This document shows positions 34,258-45,724 of a stretch of DNA of 64,000 bases, one piece after another; the first letter of the stretch is position 1, and each line of letters opens with the position of its first letter. A model generated the notes under the pieces. That model saw nothing but the letters and a program-made list of their open reading frames with translations, made no database searches and was not told the origin of the DNA. The stretch lies in NCBI GenBank assembly GCA_026419785.1, contig JAODTK010001065.1, forward strand, positions 124,001-188,000. Direction: 5' to 3'. This DNA is from Sclerodactyla briareus (Eukaryota > Echinodermata > Holothuroidea > Dendrochirotida > Sclerodactylidae). Position numbers and translations under genes: made by a program.

Positions 34258-34880
34258 AGCCCAAAGTGGCCCTAGGCGACAAATTCCGGACGCCCCAAAT
34301 GCCCTCTCCCCGAGGACCATTAACATGTAACTTTGAAGAAAATCATGAATCTTGTGGGAAGAGATGCCTCTCAAGTACCATTGTGTGAAATTTCACAAAA
34401 TGGCCCTCATCCAAGTGGGACCGTTGGACTAAACCTTCCTGAACAACCCGAAGGGTACGGCTGTTTAGACAACCATTTTACCGATTTGTCAGCACTATGC
34501 CACCAAAATTCGTATAAGATACAGATTTTGCGGTATTTCATCTAATGGGCCCGAGAGCCCAAGTGGGCCAGGCCAATATTCACGCACACCCCCAATGGCA
34601 CTCTACTCAAAGACCATTACATATAACTTTATGATGTTAGACCATCATTATGAATGAATGTAAGCACTGTGCATCAAAATTTTAGTAGAAGTGCGTTTTC
34701 GGCAGTTTTTCCACGCATGGGCCCCATTGTGCCCCTTTGATGCCATTTGACTTTGACGTTTGGTGGTCAAGTGATGGACCCTCAAGTCAATACAATTGGA
34801 CCGAGTCCTGGTCGAGATTCATCGTGCAACGAACATTTTGGGGCTCCAACACCAGAATTTTTAACAACTGGATAGATGAT
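34258..34880. repeat. GGTCA-type repeat block flanking the LINE on its 3' side
   Basis: The block GGACCATTAACATGTAACTTTGAAG...GAGATGCCTCTCAAGTACCATTGTGTGAAAT (34315-34390) matches the block at 24023-24105 on the other side of the LINE. Downstream words match as well: CACCAAAATTCGTATAAGA against GACCAAAATTGTATAAGAG, and TCATCTAATGGGCCCGAG against TCACATGATGGGCCCC. A further partial copy starts near 34613 (GACCATTACATATAACTTT). The LINE therefore sits inside this repeat. Confidence 0.55.
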
Positions 34881-34983
34881 GAGGATAGATAAATGCCTGG
34901 GCATCACAATTGCTCAACCAGCATAGCTGGTTTGAGCTAAAAATCAGAGTCCTAGAAGTTTATTCCGAAAGAGCCACTCGGGC

Positions 34984-35043
34984 TATATTATATATATATT
35001 ATATAATATATTATATATATATATATAATATATATTATATAAT
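34984..35043. repeat. AT-only tract with extended inverted symmetry
   Basis: About 60 bp made almost only of TATA/ATAT and TTATATAA units. Several segments are self-complementary and could form a cruciform or slipped structures. It is a simple repeat with no accompanying element seen. Confidence 0.7.
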
Positions 35044-35049
35044 ATTCGA

Positions 35050-37760
35050 ATTCCACATGCGCAAATCCTACCAGGCCAATTTCCCACGCATCTTCCGATT
35101 GCAATTTTTTCATCCTTCTTCCTGCCTTTTTCAGGCTTACCATTGCACATATATTTACTCCGATATATGTTCCCCGACCTATGGTGATAACGATTGAGAA
35201 TTCTGTTTCCATAGAAGTATGACACTACCTCTCATTGCTCTAACCTTAATTCTCATTGCTCTATATCTCTGTATTACAAAGAGATATGCACTAGATTTGG
35301 GAAAACAGACGCGATATTTAAATAGATTTCAATTTAAATTAGATTCCCCGGTGTTGTAAAACGTTTGGGTTTATTTCTGTATCTGATTTGTTCACATTTT
35401 AGGTAATTTTCAACTGTTCCAGTTATGCAGCACATTTGTTAATATCGCATACAATTCCATTTACATACGCATATCCCCAATTGAACTATGTTGCTGCTGC
35501 ATCCATTCCCCACCGAGTTGTATAATTTTTTATACCCTACCTACCCTGTCTATTCACTAGTCATCATTGACATGTATTTATTTTCACAAAGATATGTCTT
35601 TCTTCCCTTCTCCGACCAACGGATAATTACGATTACAATAATCTCCGTAACACTGTGTTTATAATAATTTCCCTTTGCCACTCTATAGTTCCTGATGAAA
35701 ATGAATATACGCACTACCCACAGACGAACAGAAGCGATATTGCAACGGTATATACGACTATAATGCCAACCCGGAATTTTGAAATCCGGAAAAAAATCTC
35801 ACATAATAATCACCCGTGGCAAGTCCGCCCCTGTTGTTGTCTCTACGTGGTGCGGGGCCCCCCCAACCTTAGAACCGTTTATTCGTGGCACCACAATCCC
35901 GCAATTCAGTCAAGAAACAAACAGCTACGATACCTTCCATCTACATACGCATATTCTTTACATTCTCAACTATCCACGAACGATGTTCCATAACGGTCAC
36001 GGATTGTAACTCGATTACGGGAGCATGCAGATGTCGGAATCAGCTGCAGAGAGAGCTCTCTCTCTTGTTAAAGTTATGTAAGAAGTCAGTTCGTGGCTGT
36101 ATGTGCGCATGCTCCCCACTGAACAGTTCGGGGGAATAGACGAGATTCCCCACATAGCAATAGCGTTCCTTTTTTTTCATCTGTCACATATTTGAAAACG
36201 CAACCATTTATCCAAGGTTTCGGATGTTATTGTGATAAGTATGTGGAGGCGGGGAGGGGGGGCTGTAAAATTTGGTGTTGGCAGGATTCATAATTTCGAA
36301 AATCGTGTGCACACTGTATATTCAATGTCGACACGTAGGCTTATCCTGACTGCTGTGACACAATATCATTATGAATCTCATCAAACTGTAACTCCGAACT
36401 GACTTATAGTTCCGTGAGATATACCACAAGATCAGGTGCCAAATTAGGACCTGAAACGACAACTATGTCTCCCAACATGCGAAGTAACAACTTACCTAAT
36501 CAAAGTAATATGCACATTGGAAATGTTGGTAATCAAGTAGGTTATCAAGCAAATTTGAATATTTCGGAACACGACCAACTTAGTCACGGGTCTGACGATG
36601 GAGTGAAACAACCCCTCACAACTAAGTTCGATAGTCACACTAAAAAAATTCTAACAAAGTTTGTTCCGCCATAAATTCACTTGTCTATTCCTTCATGCAA
36701 CATTTGGTTTTAGCTTAATGTAGACCCTGAGCCAGAATGGAGCAGCCATTACTTTGTTTTTCACATACATACAAAACATTTCTATTCTGCCCTATAAAAA
36801 CCCCCCCCCCATCCACCAGAGAACGCACTTCTTCATGTGTTTTCCGGTTTAACACAATCAGACAGACTTATTTCGCCATCGCTTTCAAAGGCCTTCGAAT
36901 GTTAAAACTTTTGTGTCTAACATAACATGGTCGCGTTCGTTGCTAGAATAGACGTTTAACGTAGCGTGTGTTTCATTTTGCTGAACTTTGTATCTCAATG
37001 ACTGTTTTCATTTGTATAATCCCCTTACTTTTCCAAGTGCACACATTGGAAACATGCTTATGATTGAATATCTAAACAAACACTTTCCTATTTCGCTATG
37101 ATTTTAATGACCAGAAGTGATGACAGACTAGGTGTTTTAGAAGTGCCCCATTCCTAACATGTTTTCATAGTGTATGGTGTTGTCCGGTTGTTTGATTCCC
37201 ACCAGCCCACCTGGTCATGATTACACTGCGAACATCCGTTGTCCTAATCCTATTCCATATCTCGCACATCTTATCATCATATAGGTTATTTTTCTCCGTT
37301 CCACACCGTTTTTGGGGCCTCCTGACACTTACACTCGGCGTATCTAACCGTTCGAATCTCTCTCAGACGTAATGATTTGGCAATGATAACCACGGCGTAA
37401 GGCCCTGTAATGTCCCTCCCTTACATAGAACTCTAACAACTTTGTCGCCCAGACTATTGTAAATCGTTGTGAAATGTTAGGGAGACCCTTTCCACAACTC
37501 AAGACATGTTATATCTTCTCACAGAGACAATCACGGAGGTGAATAGATTTCAATAAAAGGTCTTTTCGAGAAGTATATTACCCAATACAAACCATTACAC
37601 ATCTCACTGGTAAATATACGTAAAAAGCCTACGTGTCTCCCATACCTGTTTTTTTTCACTCCGATCTCTCCATCCTGTATTCAGCGTTATTTTCTATAAG
37701 TTGGTAAATTCATCTGCGGGAATTTGCAACGGACATTCGACGTAACGTAAGGATCTCTGC
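35050..37760. other. No recognisable gene
   Basis: One plus-strand frame (36414-36674, 86 residues, starting MRYTTRSGAKLGPETTT) is polar and rich in Asn, Ser and His, with no motif I recognise. Its start has the TTRSG flavour seen at some retroelement Gag starts, but nothing around it supports that. AGAGAGAGCTCTCTCTC near 36047-36065 is a near-palindrome. A C run lies near 36801-36810. Confidence 0.35.
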
Positions 37761-37765
37761 CTATT

Positions 37766-37822
37766 TGGTTGTGTGTGTGAGTGTGTGTGTTGGTGTGTGG
37801 GGTGTGTGTGTTTGTGTGTATT
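37766..37822. repeat. (TG)n microsatellite
   Basis: Imperfect TG/GTGTGTG repeat of about 55 bp. Confidence 0.85.
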
Positions 37823-38880
37823 CTAATAACGTGTTTGCTCAGTAATGTAGCCTGATTTTTCAGTACAGCTTTCAGTACACATCGAGCGAAATCGCAATAG
37901 TTAGTCTGATCCTTAACAGGATGGTACACACAGGCTCACCCAGTCATCCTTCCTCCCCAAGAAGGACCGAGATTGCACGGCCTTCCGGAAGCTCTCGTAG
38001 ACCCCAACGATGGTGAGAAATTGAAAGCGGCTGTAAGTACCAGCGAGTGGGTACCAATCGGGTATCAGGACGGAATGTATCAAATCTATGGAGAGGGTTA
38101 AATGCATCAACGAATAGAACTAGCCCTGTTCAAGTACGATATTTACCTATTGTTGGGTAGCGACGTACACATGGTCTCGCGAGCTTTATGTTGTTGGCAA
38201 CTCTTTTATGAATGGCATTTTAACAGGCGCGTATCTAGAAATTTTCGATACGGCGCAATGCATTGGGTTGACCGCCGTCTTATGGAGGAAGAATAATGGA
38301 AGGGGATGTTCCCTCTCCTTTGCTCTGAAAAGAGGTCAAGAAGCCATATAGTGCGTTGTGTGACACGTTATTCGGCCCTATGTTCCCGAGAGTCAACGGT
38401 TTCATTTCTCGTGACTGCATGCCCATAGAATTTTGGTCCCTATAGCATTGTGTGTTCTCTCTATATTGCTCCAATCTTTATGGGTATAGCAATTATTATG
38501 GCAGGCTATGTTGTTTTCTTGAATTTGAGTTCATGAGTCCCATTTTTCATTCGTTTTGGAGGCATGAGAGGAGAAAACCCTATTGTTTGGGGGTCGGGTG
38601 TGAAGTCCACATAAGGTCAACAGAGATCTATGGAAAGCATATGAGCACGATAAATAATATTATTATCTCATTCTTATATAACACTTTCCAGGTCGAAGTG
38701 GCTTTAACAGATATTACCCCATATCATTAGTGACTTGTCAGACCGTACCATACAACAACAACACCTCTTTGCTTGTTCTCTGCCTACGCACCTTTCCAGT
38801 CCGTCACGAAAATCATCGTGCCCTCCTTGGGGGGACTTCCCAATGTCAGCAGCTTACTACGACTGCGCTCGAATCTATTC
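37823..38880. other. No recognisable gene
   Basis: Short frames only (64-92 residues), none with a family motif or convincing splice borders. Confidence 0.4.
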
Positions 38881-38959
38881 ACAGTCACCTCACAAGGTAT
38901 CCACTTCCAACACGTGGGTGGGGTAATAACAGGCCTTGGCCACAGCACTCCTAAAAACT

Positions 38960-39025
38960 CCTCTTGCTCCAACGGGCGCTGGTTTGCGGTCTGACGTTCT
39001 ACCGACTAGCTAATCCGAAATGACT
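38960..39025 (-). repeat. tRNA-Lys-like fragment, probable SINE head
   Basis: On the minus strand, CGGATTAGCTAGTCGGTAGAACGTCAGACC closely follows the 5' half of a metazoan tRNA-Lys (CGGATAGCTCAGTCGGTAGAGCATCAGAC). The 3' half does not continue as a tRNA T arm. It reads CCAGCGCCCGTTGGAGCAAG, so this is a tRNA-derived repeat or pseudogene, not a gene. Confidence 0.4.
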
Positions 39026-39029
39026 TAGA

Positions 39030-41160
39030 GAGCTCATACTCGGCATGGTTACGTGTGGTATATGACTCTACTGGTTTGGGAACAGGTCCAAGGTCACCAG
39101 GAAGTTCAACAAAGGGTTTCGCGTCTGAAAAAGCTCGTGACTTGTCTGAGCAACGAAATTAATGTTTTTTGGTGATTTTGTTTTTACCGACATGCCCGGG
39201 ATTCGTAGATTAAAGGAATCCCAGGGAAGAGGCGTGTGTTTCCTTTTCCTCCTCCTCAGTAACGACAAGTGGTGCCGTGATGTGAAGTGATTTTCCGAAG
39301 GAACCTCCCCAAATGTTGGAAGTCATTACGATTAATGCAGACCGTTCTATTACCACGGGATGTTTCATCTGTGACTATGGCAGCTGCCGAATATCAACCC
39401 ACTTGCCGGATACCAGCTTGGCACTCCAGAGTCTTCGCAATGTCAATTTCAAGACACGATAATGCGGACCCCAGTACGCTTTCCATTGTTGCGGGGGACG
39501 TCAACCGTGCAAATCTACATGCTAATATTCTTCTTATCCCTGTTACAAACCAAATCTCAACAACGAGCCCTTCAAAAAGAACTCTCTAGGTTTTGGTCCC
39601 CGGTAGTGGGAATACGGTCCACCTTTCCTGACATTAGGGACTGGATTATATTTATGGATGGAATGGATCTGCCATAACTTCACAGACACCCAGAAGTTTT
39701 CGGAACCAGAATTAAAGCCTTCATTGCTGGGGGTCAATGGGCGAGTTACCATATTGGTGATTTAATACTGACGATAGTGTACGACGTTTATCGTAGAAGG
39801 ACCATCCGCTGTTCTCACCTCGTCAACAAAACTACCCTTCATTGCTGGGTTGGAGAAAAGGTGCAAATATTAAATGGTGGCATCCATGTCAGACGGCCTT
39901 TGTGATGAGCAATCTTGTTATATACGTTGTGGAACAATAAGTGTGACGAGATCCATCCCATGCTACTAACGACAGGAGTTAATGGCATGGTTGTAGAGTG
40001 ACTATTAGTAGTGATGGTTATAACTTGGACCATTTTACTGCATCCATATTTAATCCCCACCGAAGTTTGGCCCCTCCCCAACTCCTCAAGTGTGGTTGAA
40101 GGCCTGCCTCTTCACACGATGCCTGTTTGTCTGGAGGGCATTCAGTTGCTTAATAATACAGAGACTATGTCGCTGTAGCTTGGCAATGAGAAGCTGCTGG
40201 AGATGTTTTGTGGTGAGAATGCCTTACCCTAAAGGAATGCATCCTCTCACCTAATGATAGGGTTTCCATTTTATACCATACCACATTTTGTGATGTTTGT
40301 GATGTTAGTTAGGAAAAACGAACTCAAATCATTATATCATTGCAATATATTTTTAGGTGTTTAAAAGCAACCAATCAAAATTTGGGGATTTCTCACGTGG
40401 ACAGTAAATGTTACGCTGACTGTACACTGTTGTCAGCCGAAGAAGACTCATTTCAGTTATAAAAAACAGATTGAACTAAATCAGCTTTGTTGTGATTTTC
40501 TTACATGTAAAGTAAAGTAATTGAAAGACAGGCTACAATACTTTTACTAGTGCCGCCACCTGCAAGTTTTTTGTTCAGCTTCAGGTGACTCCACACAAAG
40601 ATTATAATAGCGTAGGCATAGACTGTTGTAGGCTTTCAACTTGGTCCACTAATTGGATGACGTGCAACACCCTAAATCCTGTTTTCCACATTGCCATGAT
40701 TGTAGCAACCTTAAGGCCAGTAACAAGCTTATGCAAGTGACAGCCTAGGCCTATTCATTTACTCACTAACTTTCATATTCTACTGCAAAATTCATATAAT
40801 AGTTAGCCTAAGTTAAAGGGCCTTGTCGCGAATGAGATTGGGCTGGATAGTGTTTAGGCCTATTTATTCTTGCGGCGACTGTGTAACCTAATTTGTAGAT
40901 TTGTAATGTGAATTTTTTATGCCGCCAGGCAGGCCGGCAAGCTGAGGGCCTAACGTTGGCTAACCTAAGCCTAAGGTCGGAGCCTTCACTTCAGCCTACT
41001 TGGTCCAGGTAACCACCGTAATCTCACGCCTACAATATACTATTACCCTCCTAACTAATGAACCTTCAATCACCTGATTGGTTTGACCGCGGAGAACTCC
41101 TCTGAACATTAAATCACCTGATTTGTTCATTTTGTTGAAGCAGGTGTGGAGTCCATTCCT
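39030..41160. other. No recognisable gene
   Basis: Short open frames without motifs. GGCCTA-rich words (for example AGCCTAGGCCTATTC near 40742 and TTAGGCCTATTTATT near 40855) are frequent, a base-word habit of several marine invertebrate genomes. Confidence 0.4.
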
Positions 41161-41165
41161 TCAAG

Positions 41166-41471
41166 TTAATAACAGTCACTGTTGTCAGCGATATGCGCGA
41201 ACAACGGTGCCAACGCGGTTGCTGTTGTTGTTGTCCCTTTGCTGTTGTTCTCGGAAACGACTCTGAACAAGTCGTATTTGTTGTTATTTTCGTCAATATG
41301 ACCTCGGCTAAACAAGACTCTTATTCTTAACAGGTCGAATTTGTTGTTGTTTTCGTCCATATGACCTCGGGGGGCTGCACAAGATTCGGACTTGTTGTTG
41401 TTTTCGTCAATATGACCTCGGTTCATAGGTTATAATGACGTCACTTGTTGTTTTCGTCAATAGGACCTCGG
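41166..41471 (-). repeat. Short tandem array that reads as repeated RGHIDENNNK on the minus strand
   Basis: The plus-strand word TTGTTGTTGTTTTCGTCAATATGACCTCGG occurs at 41278-41307, 41341-41370, 41392-41421 and, shortened and changed, at 41445-41471. Spacings are 63, 51 and 53 bp. On the minus strand, one open frame of 86 codons (41426-41166, starting MNRGHIDENNNK) contains three copies of RGH(I/M)DENNNK, then NNSKGTTTTATALA, and ends in a stop. Differences among these copies include one Ile to Met change and a synonymous AAC to AAT. The first two spacings keep the frame and the third does not. I know no family with this repeat. A non-coding minisatellite with a trinucleotide (TTG)n core is the simplest alternative. 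Confidence 0.5.
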
Positions 41472-41559
41472 GTCCTAGTTATAATATGCGATCTAACGAT
41501 TACGTAATCGCCCGAAAAATCCTTAATTTCGGCCAAAATAACGCGCCTGCCGAAATATT

Positions 41560-43600
41560 TCAATGATTTCTTGGTCCCTTAAAAATATAGCAAGGTATTC
41601 CATGCGTTCAACGCCATCAGGGCGGCGTAACAAACCATTACCGTCGATCAGGCTACTAAACAATTGGAAGTGTTCCTTCAAAGCTGTCATGGTGTGTAGC
41701 CACCTTACGGTGGATTTCTGGGAACTTTGCGTCGAGACGCATGACATAGAATTTTGTCAGGACCTCTGTATCCCCGAAAAGATTGTCACTGACTACTCGA
41801 ACAACAAAACCGTGGTTCGACAAGCCCATCAGAGATGAAATCAAGCAAAGACAGAGCATATCGGTCGAGAGCGACTAATCCTCAAACTGTTTTTTCGCAC
41901 TCTAATCGGATCTCAAAGGCCCAGAACGCAAAGAGCGCACAAAGGGAACGCATTGAACGCAGTTTTCAGAACGCTAATTCGCGAGAGGTTGGGACAATAT
42001 TGGGTTGATCACGCATTACAAAGGCAGGAAAGGGGCGACGGACAATGGAGACAATACACTACCAGATAAGCTAAACGAGTTTTATGCAAGGTTTGACAAA
42101 GCCAACACCGATCAACCTATCTCAACCAATTGCATCTACTAACATTTCCGCGCCATTTGTTATCGATGAGTCATCAGTGAAATGGAACTTCCAGCTACTG
42201 AACAAACCCCCCCCAACAAAAAACATTTGTCGTGCATAAAGCGCGGGCCTGACGGTATTACTCCGAAATTACTGAATACTTCGCCGATCAACCTCGCATA
42301 TGTTCTTCTTTAATGTCTTCAATTGGTCACTACAATCATGTACGGTACCAAGGTCGTTCAAGGACGCGCTAGTAATTCCAATTCCAAAAAGAGCAACATT
42401 TCATGTTTGAAGGACTATCGACTGTAGCTCTCACATCGGTACCAATGAAAAATATCGAACGATTCAATCTCAATTTCTTGAAAACTCTCTTACCAAGCTA
42501 ACTTCGACCCAACGCATTTGGCCTATCGTCCAAAGAAGGTCCGTAGACGGATGCCATTCATATAAATGATGAAACATCGGGTTCCTTAGAAAGGAAATGT
42601 TCTATGCCCGTGTCCTCTTCGTGGACTACAGTTATGCTTTCGAAATACCATGTTCCTTCCCGACGGCATTCTCAAAACTGCTGGATCATTCATTTTTCCT
42701 GCTCTATGTGCGATTGGTTTTGGGACTTCTACTTAACCGAAGCAGTTCGAGTTCGAGTAGTTCGAGTAGGTGCAAATTACCCCGACGCTCTTGTTCTTAG
42801 TACGGGCACCCCACAGGAATGTGGCCTATCGCCCTTTGTTACTCGCTCTGTAGCTACGACTGTATTACCGCCAAACGAGGCGTGACTCGTACGAACAAAT
42901 TTGTTGACGACACCGCGGTGACCGGACTGATTATCAACACCGATGAGAGGGTTACCGCCCCGATGAAGTGAACAGACTGGTGGTGTGGTGCAACACTAAT
43001 AACCTGAATGAATGTGAACAAAACTAAAGAACTGGTAGTGGACTTCAGGCGAAATCAGATCCTACGGAACCCTCTCATATTAATATTACTGTGGTTGAAC
43101 AGGTCAAAACAATAAATTTGTAGATACACGTTATGAATAATTTATCATGGGTGACAAAACCTGATGAGATCCTGAGAAAGGACGCCAACGACTGTTCTTT
43201 CCAAGTGCACTCAAAATCGTTATGGGGCACCAGAGCCATTTTAGTCAATGTAATCGTCGATCATGGAAAGCGTTTTAACTACCAACATTTTAGCTTGGTT
43301 TAATCGCCATATTCAGAATGACATTAGGAGAATGCAATCTGTCATTAAGACTTCATGGTCTCCCTTGCCCTCCCCATCTCTCTCATCGGAACGGGACTTA
43401 CAACGCACCAGCACAATTCTGAAAGTTGTTTCACACCAACCACGAAGTACTCGTTCTTGCCTCCCGGTGTAAGACCTAAAACTTTTAGAGGTTCTCAGAG
43501 GCTCATGAACAGTTTCTAATCCATCTGCCGCTAGGATTTATAATGCCGCCCTGCACATTAATTTGGTGCTATCCCTCCCTCTATGGTATTTTAGACTTTT
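41560..43600 (+). mobile_element. L2/Rex1-like LINE, 5'-truncated and frameshifted
   Basis: On the plus strand a pre-reverse-transcriptase linker includes DLCIPEKIVTDYSNNK (41761-41808). Reverse transcriptase blocks follow: GPDGITPKLL near 42248, VFNWSLQSCTVPRSFKDALVIPIPK near 42310-42390, ARVLFVDYSYAF (motif A, 42604-42642), STGTPQECGLSP (motif B, near 42800-42840) and KFVDDTAVTGLI (catalytic motif C with FVDD, 42897-42935). The C-terminal part has ESVLTTNI and LPPGVRPKTFRG-like blocks up to about 43590. Several frameshifts and stops break it, and no endonuclease part is present. Block order and wording resemble fish L2 and Rex1 elements; the clade is inferred. Confidence 0.85.
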
Positions 43601-43639
43601 TGATTAGGTCTTATATCCATTTTAAGTTCTTGAATCGTC

Positions 43640-44970
43640 TTCATTCATCGTCTTATCCATTTGGAACCAAGTTTTAGTTTAGTTAGTTTAAGTGAATAAG
43701 GGTCAGGAAGGACATCCTCATAAACGCCCCGAAGCCACAACACCCCAGAAAGAAAAATGAACCAACTCGAACTAAATAATACTCCCTGATTCCTGAAAAA
43801 TAAATCAAGACTGTCTTGAAACGCATTCACATTCTTAGAGCAAACAAACACCATTTCAGGAAGACAATTCACTCATTGATCCACTTCTGCTAGAAGAACT
43901 ATTTACGATGTCCCTTCTGCATCCTTTGCCACGAACTGAGACAGTGGCCTCTATTTTTGCCGTAACATTTGGAAATTCAAAAGAAGTAGTGGAAGGACGG
44001 GCCATCGAGTCGATGGACATTTTGAAAACCTGAATCAAGTCAAAACCCGAATTCCTCCTCAGCTCCATGGTAGTTAATTAGACCGAGACGCCTTAATCTT
44101 CCTCGTAAGATAAAATTTTTTCAGACGTGAAATCATTCTAGTTGCCCCACGCGAACGTTCTCAATTACTAACCATGCTTGTCTTTTGCAAGTAGGGATTC
44201 CACACTGACATAATACTCTAGGTGCGGTCCACAACCATGGTTGCTTAAAAACAGCCTGACACAATATTCCTTATCAGGAAAATGAGTGACGTCTAATCAA
44301 GCCAGAGCCAATTACCTTACCTCTTCTAGCACAGCTTGGGCACACTGCTTGGAAGGTTTCAAGAAGAATCAAAAACCCCGAAGATCTTTTTCTGAAATCA
44401 CCTCCTGAATATTTCGGGCATTCAACTTGAAGGAAGCGTTGCGATTGTGAAAAGCAACATACATAACTTTGCCCTTGTCGACATTGAAAAACATTTGCCA
44501 GTCGGAAGACCATTTGGAAATAGTCCAGATCCCTTTGAAACAATATCAGCTCATCATTCGAACCGACCTCCCGAGACAACTTAGTATCGTCAGCAAACTT
44601 CTTAACCCTTGAATCCACAGAACCTTCAGATCGTCAATATACGCCAGACAACCGAGCGGGCTCAAGATCCGATCCTGGGGAACACCACTAGTGACCTTTG
44701 CAAGAAGACGACCGCCCATTAATGGACAACGCGTTTTTCCCTATTATGACGCCACTCCGAATCCACTTGTGGACATTCCCCTCAATACCAAACTCTCCAC
44801 CTTGAGCAGAGACGCTCATGAGGACCTTGTCAAAAGCTTTCTGAAAGTCCAGGAAAATTATATGAACAGCATTGCCGTGTCAACGAACTGAACATCTTCA
44901 TAAATTCCAAAGATTAGTCCAAACACGACGTTCCTCCTAAACCCTAGCTGCTGAATCGCAATCAGACTAT
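43640..44970 (-). mobile_element. CR1-like LINE, 5'-truncated and frameshifted, facing the L2-like LINE
   Basis: Minus-strand blocks in order: HIIFLDFQKAFDKV near 44860-44815 (motif A), a GNVHKWI block and an INGRSSS block, then VKKFADDTKLSREVG near 44606-44560 (motif C with intact FADD). The thumb region follows with DKGKVMY near 44480, a PSKQCAQA block and HLEYYVS near 44222. The C-terminal part has ELRRNSGFDLIQVFKM (44065-44020), and CLPEMVFVCSKNVNAFQDSLDLFFR near 43860-43790 is the usual terminal block. Frameshifts interrupt it. The N-terminal half of the protein is missing. It ends within about 100 bp of the end of the plus-strand LINE, so the two are tail to tail. Confidence 0.85.
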
Positions 44971-45210
44971 GCCTATTGTTGTCAGTATTTATCATATTTT
45001 TTCTATCAAATACCGTCATGCAATACTGTTTTGTAGGTTCGTTTATGTATTTGGGTTCTCAAACCTCCTGCTTCTTCTTATTGTTCCTATATATTTCTTA
45101 TATGTTCTCAATCGTTTCATGTTTGTACCAGTTCTTTTTTTTTTCTTGCCATCGCCCAATCCATTGTAAAATTTTTAAGTCACATTTGCTTAATAACTGA
45201 TCTTCATCTG

Positions 45211-45212
<2 letters not shown>

Positions 45213-45247
<35 letters not shown>

Positions 45248-45283
45248 ATCTATCTATCTATCTATCTATCTACTATCTATCTA
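45213..45283. repeat. (CTAT)n microsatellite
   Basis: CTAT repeated with occasional slippage, about 70 bp, directly upstream of the ~130-bp tandem array. Confidence 0.9.
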
Positions 45284-45284
45284 G

Positions 45285-45720
45285 CGAGAGTTCATACTTG
45301 ACACAAGGGGTTGCCATTCGGATGATCCCAACTTGTTTGGGGTGGGGTACCAAGGTCAAGGTCAAAGTCGAGAGAGACTCTCTAGCTCGAACTGTGCAAC
45401 CAATGATGTAGAGAGCTCAATTTGACACGAGGGTTCCAAATGAGTCGTAGTAATTAGGTCCAGAGTCAACCGAAGGTCACCGGCGGGTCAAAGTCAAGGA
45501 CTTGCTGGGTACAATAACTGTGCACGAAATGAGTAGAGGGCATAATACATAAAGAGTTTGTCATATAGATGATGAACGCCTATTGATTGGGAGTCCGGTT
45601 CAGGTCCCTGAGCTCCACCAGAGGTTCGAAGAGTCTAAAATTTTAGGCATGAGAACTGTGCAAACGGTGGAACAATAGAGAGCTCCTATGAAAGGGTTAA
45701 TCCCTTTGGACTAGATGAAC
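45285..45720. repeat. Diverged tandem array, monomer about 125-140 bp
   Basis: Three monomers and the start of a fourth begin near 45285, 45411, 45536 and 45676. Monomers start with AGAG(T/C)TCA or a variant followed by TTGACAC(A/G)AGGGTT. The middle carries AGGTCAAGGTCAAAGTC or GGGTCAAAGTCAAGGAC. They end with AACTGTGCA(A/C)(C/G)AA-TGA-GTAG. Monomers are diverged by substitutions and small indels. Arrays of this style are common in marine invertebrate genomes. Confidence 0.65.
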
Positions 45721-45724
45721 ACTA

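Noticed and set aside
45213-45720. Tandem units considered as a CRISPR array
   Set aside because: CTAT is a plain microsatellite and the ~130-bp monomers are diverged along their whole length with no unique spacers; the window is eukaryotic.
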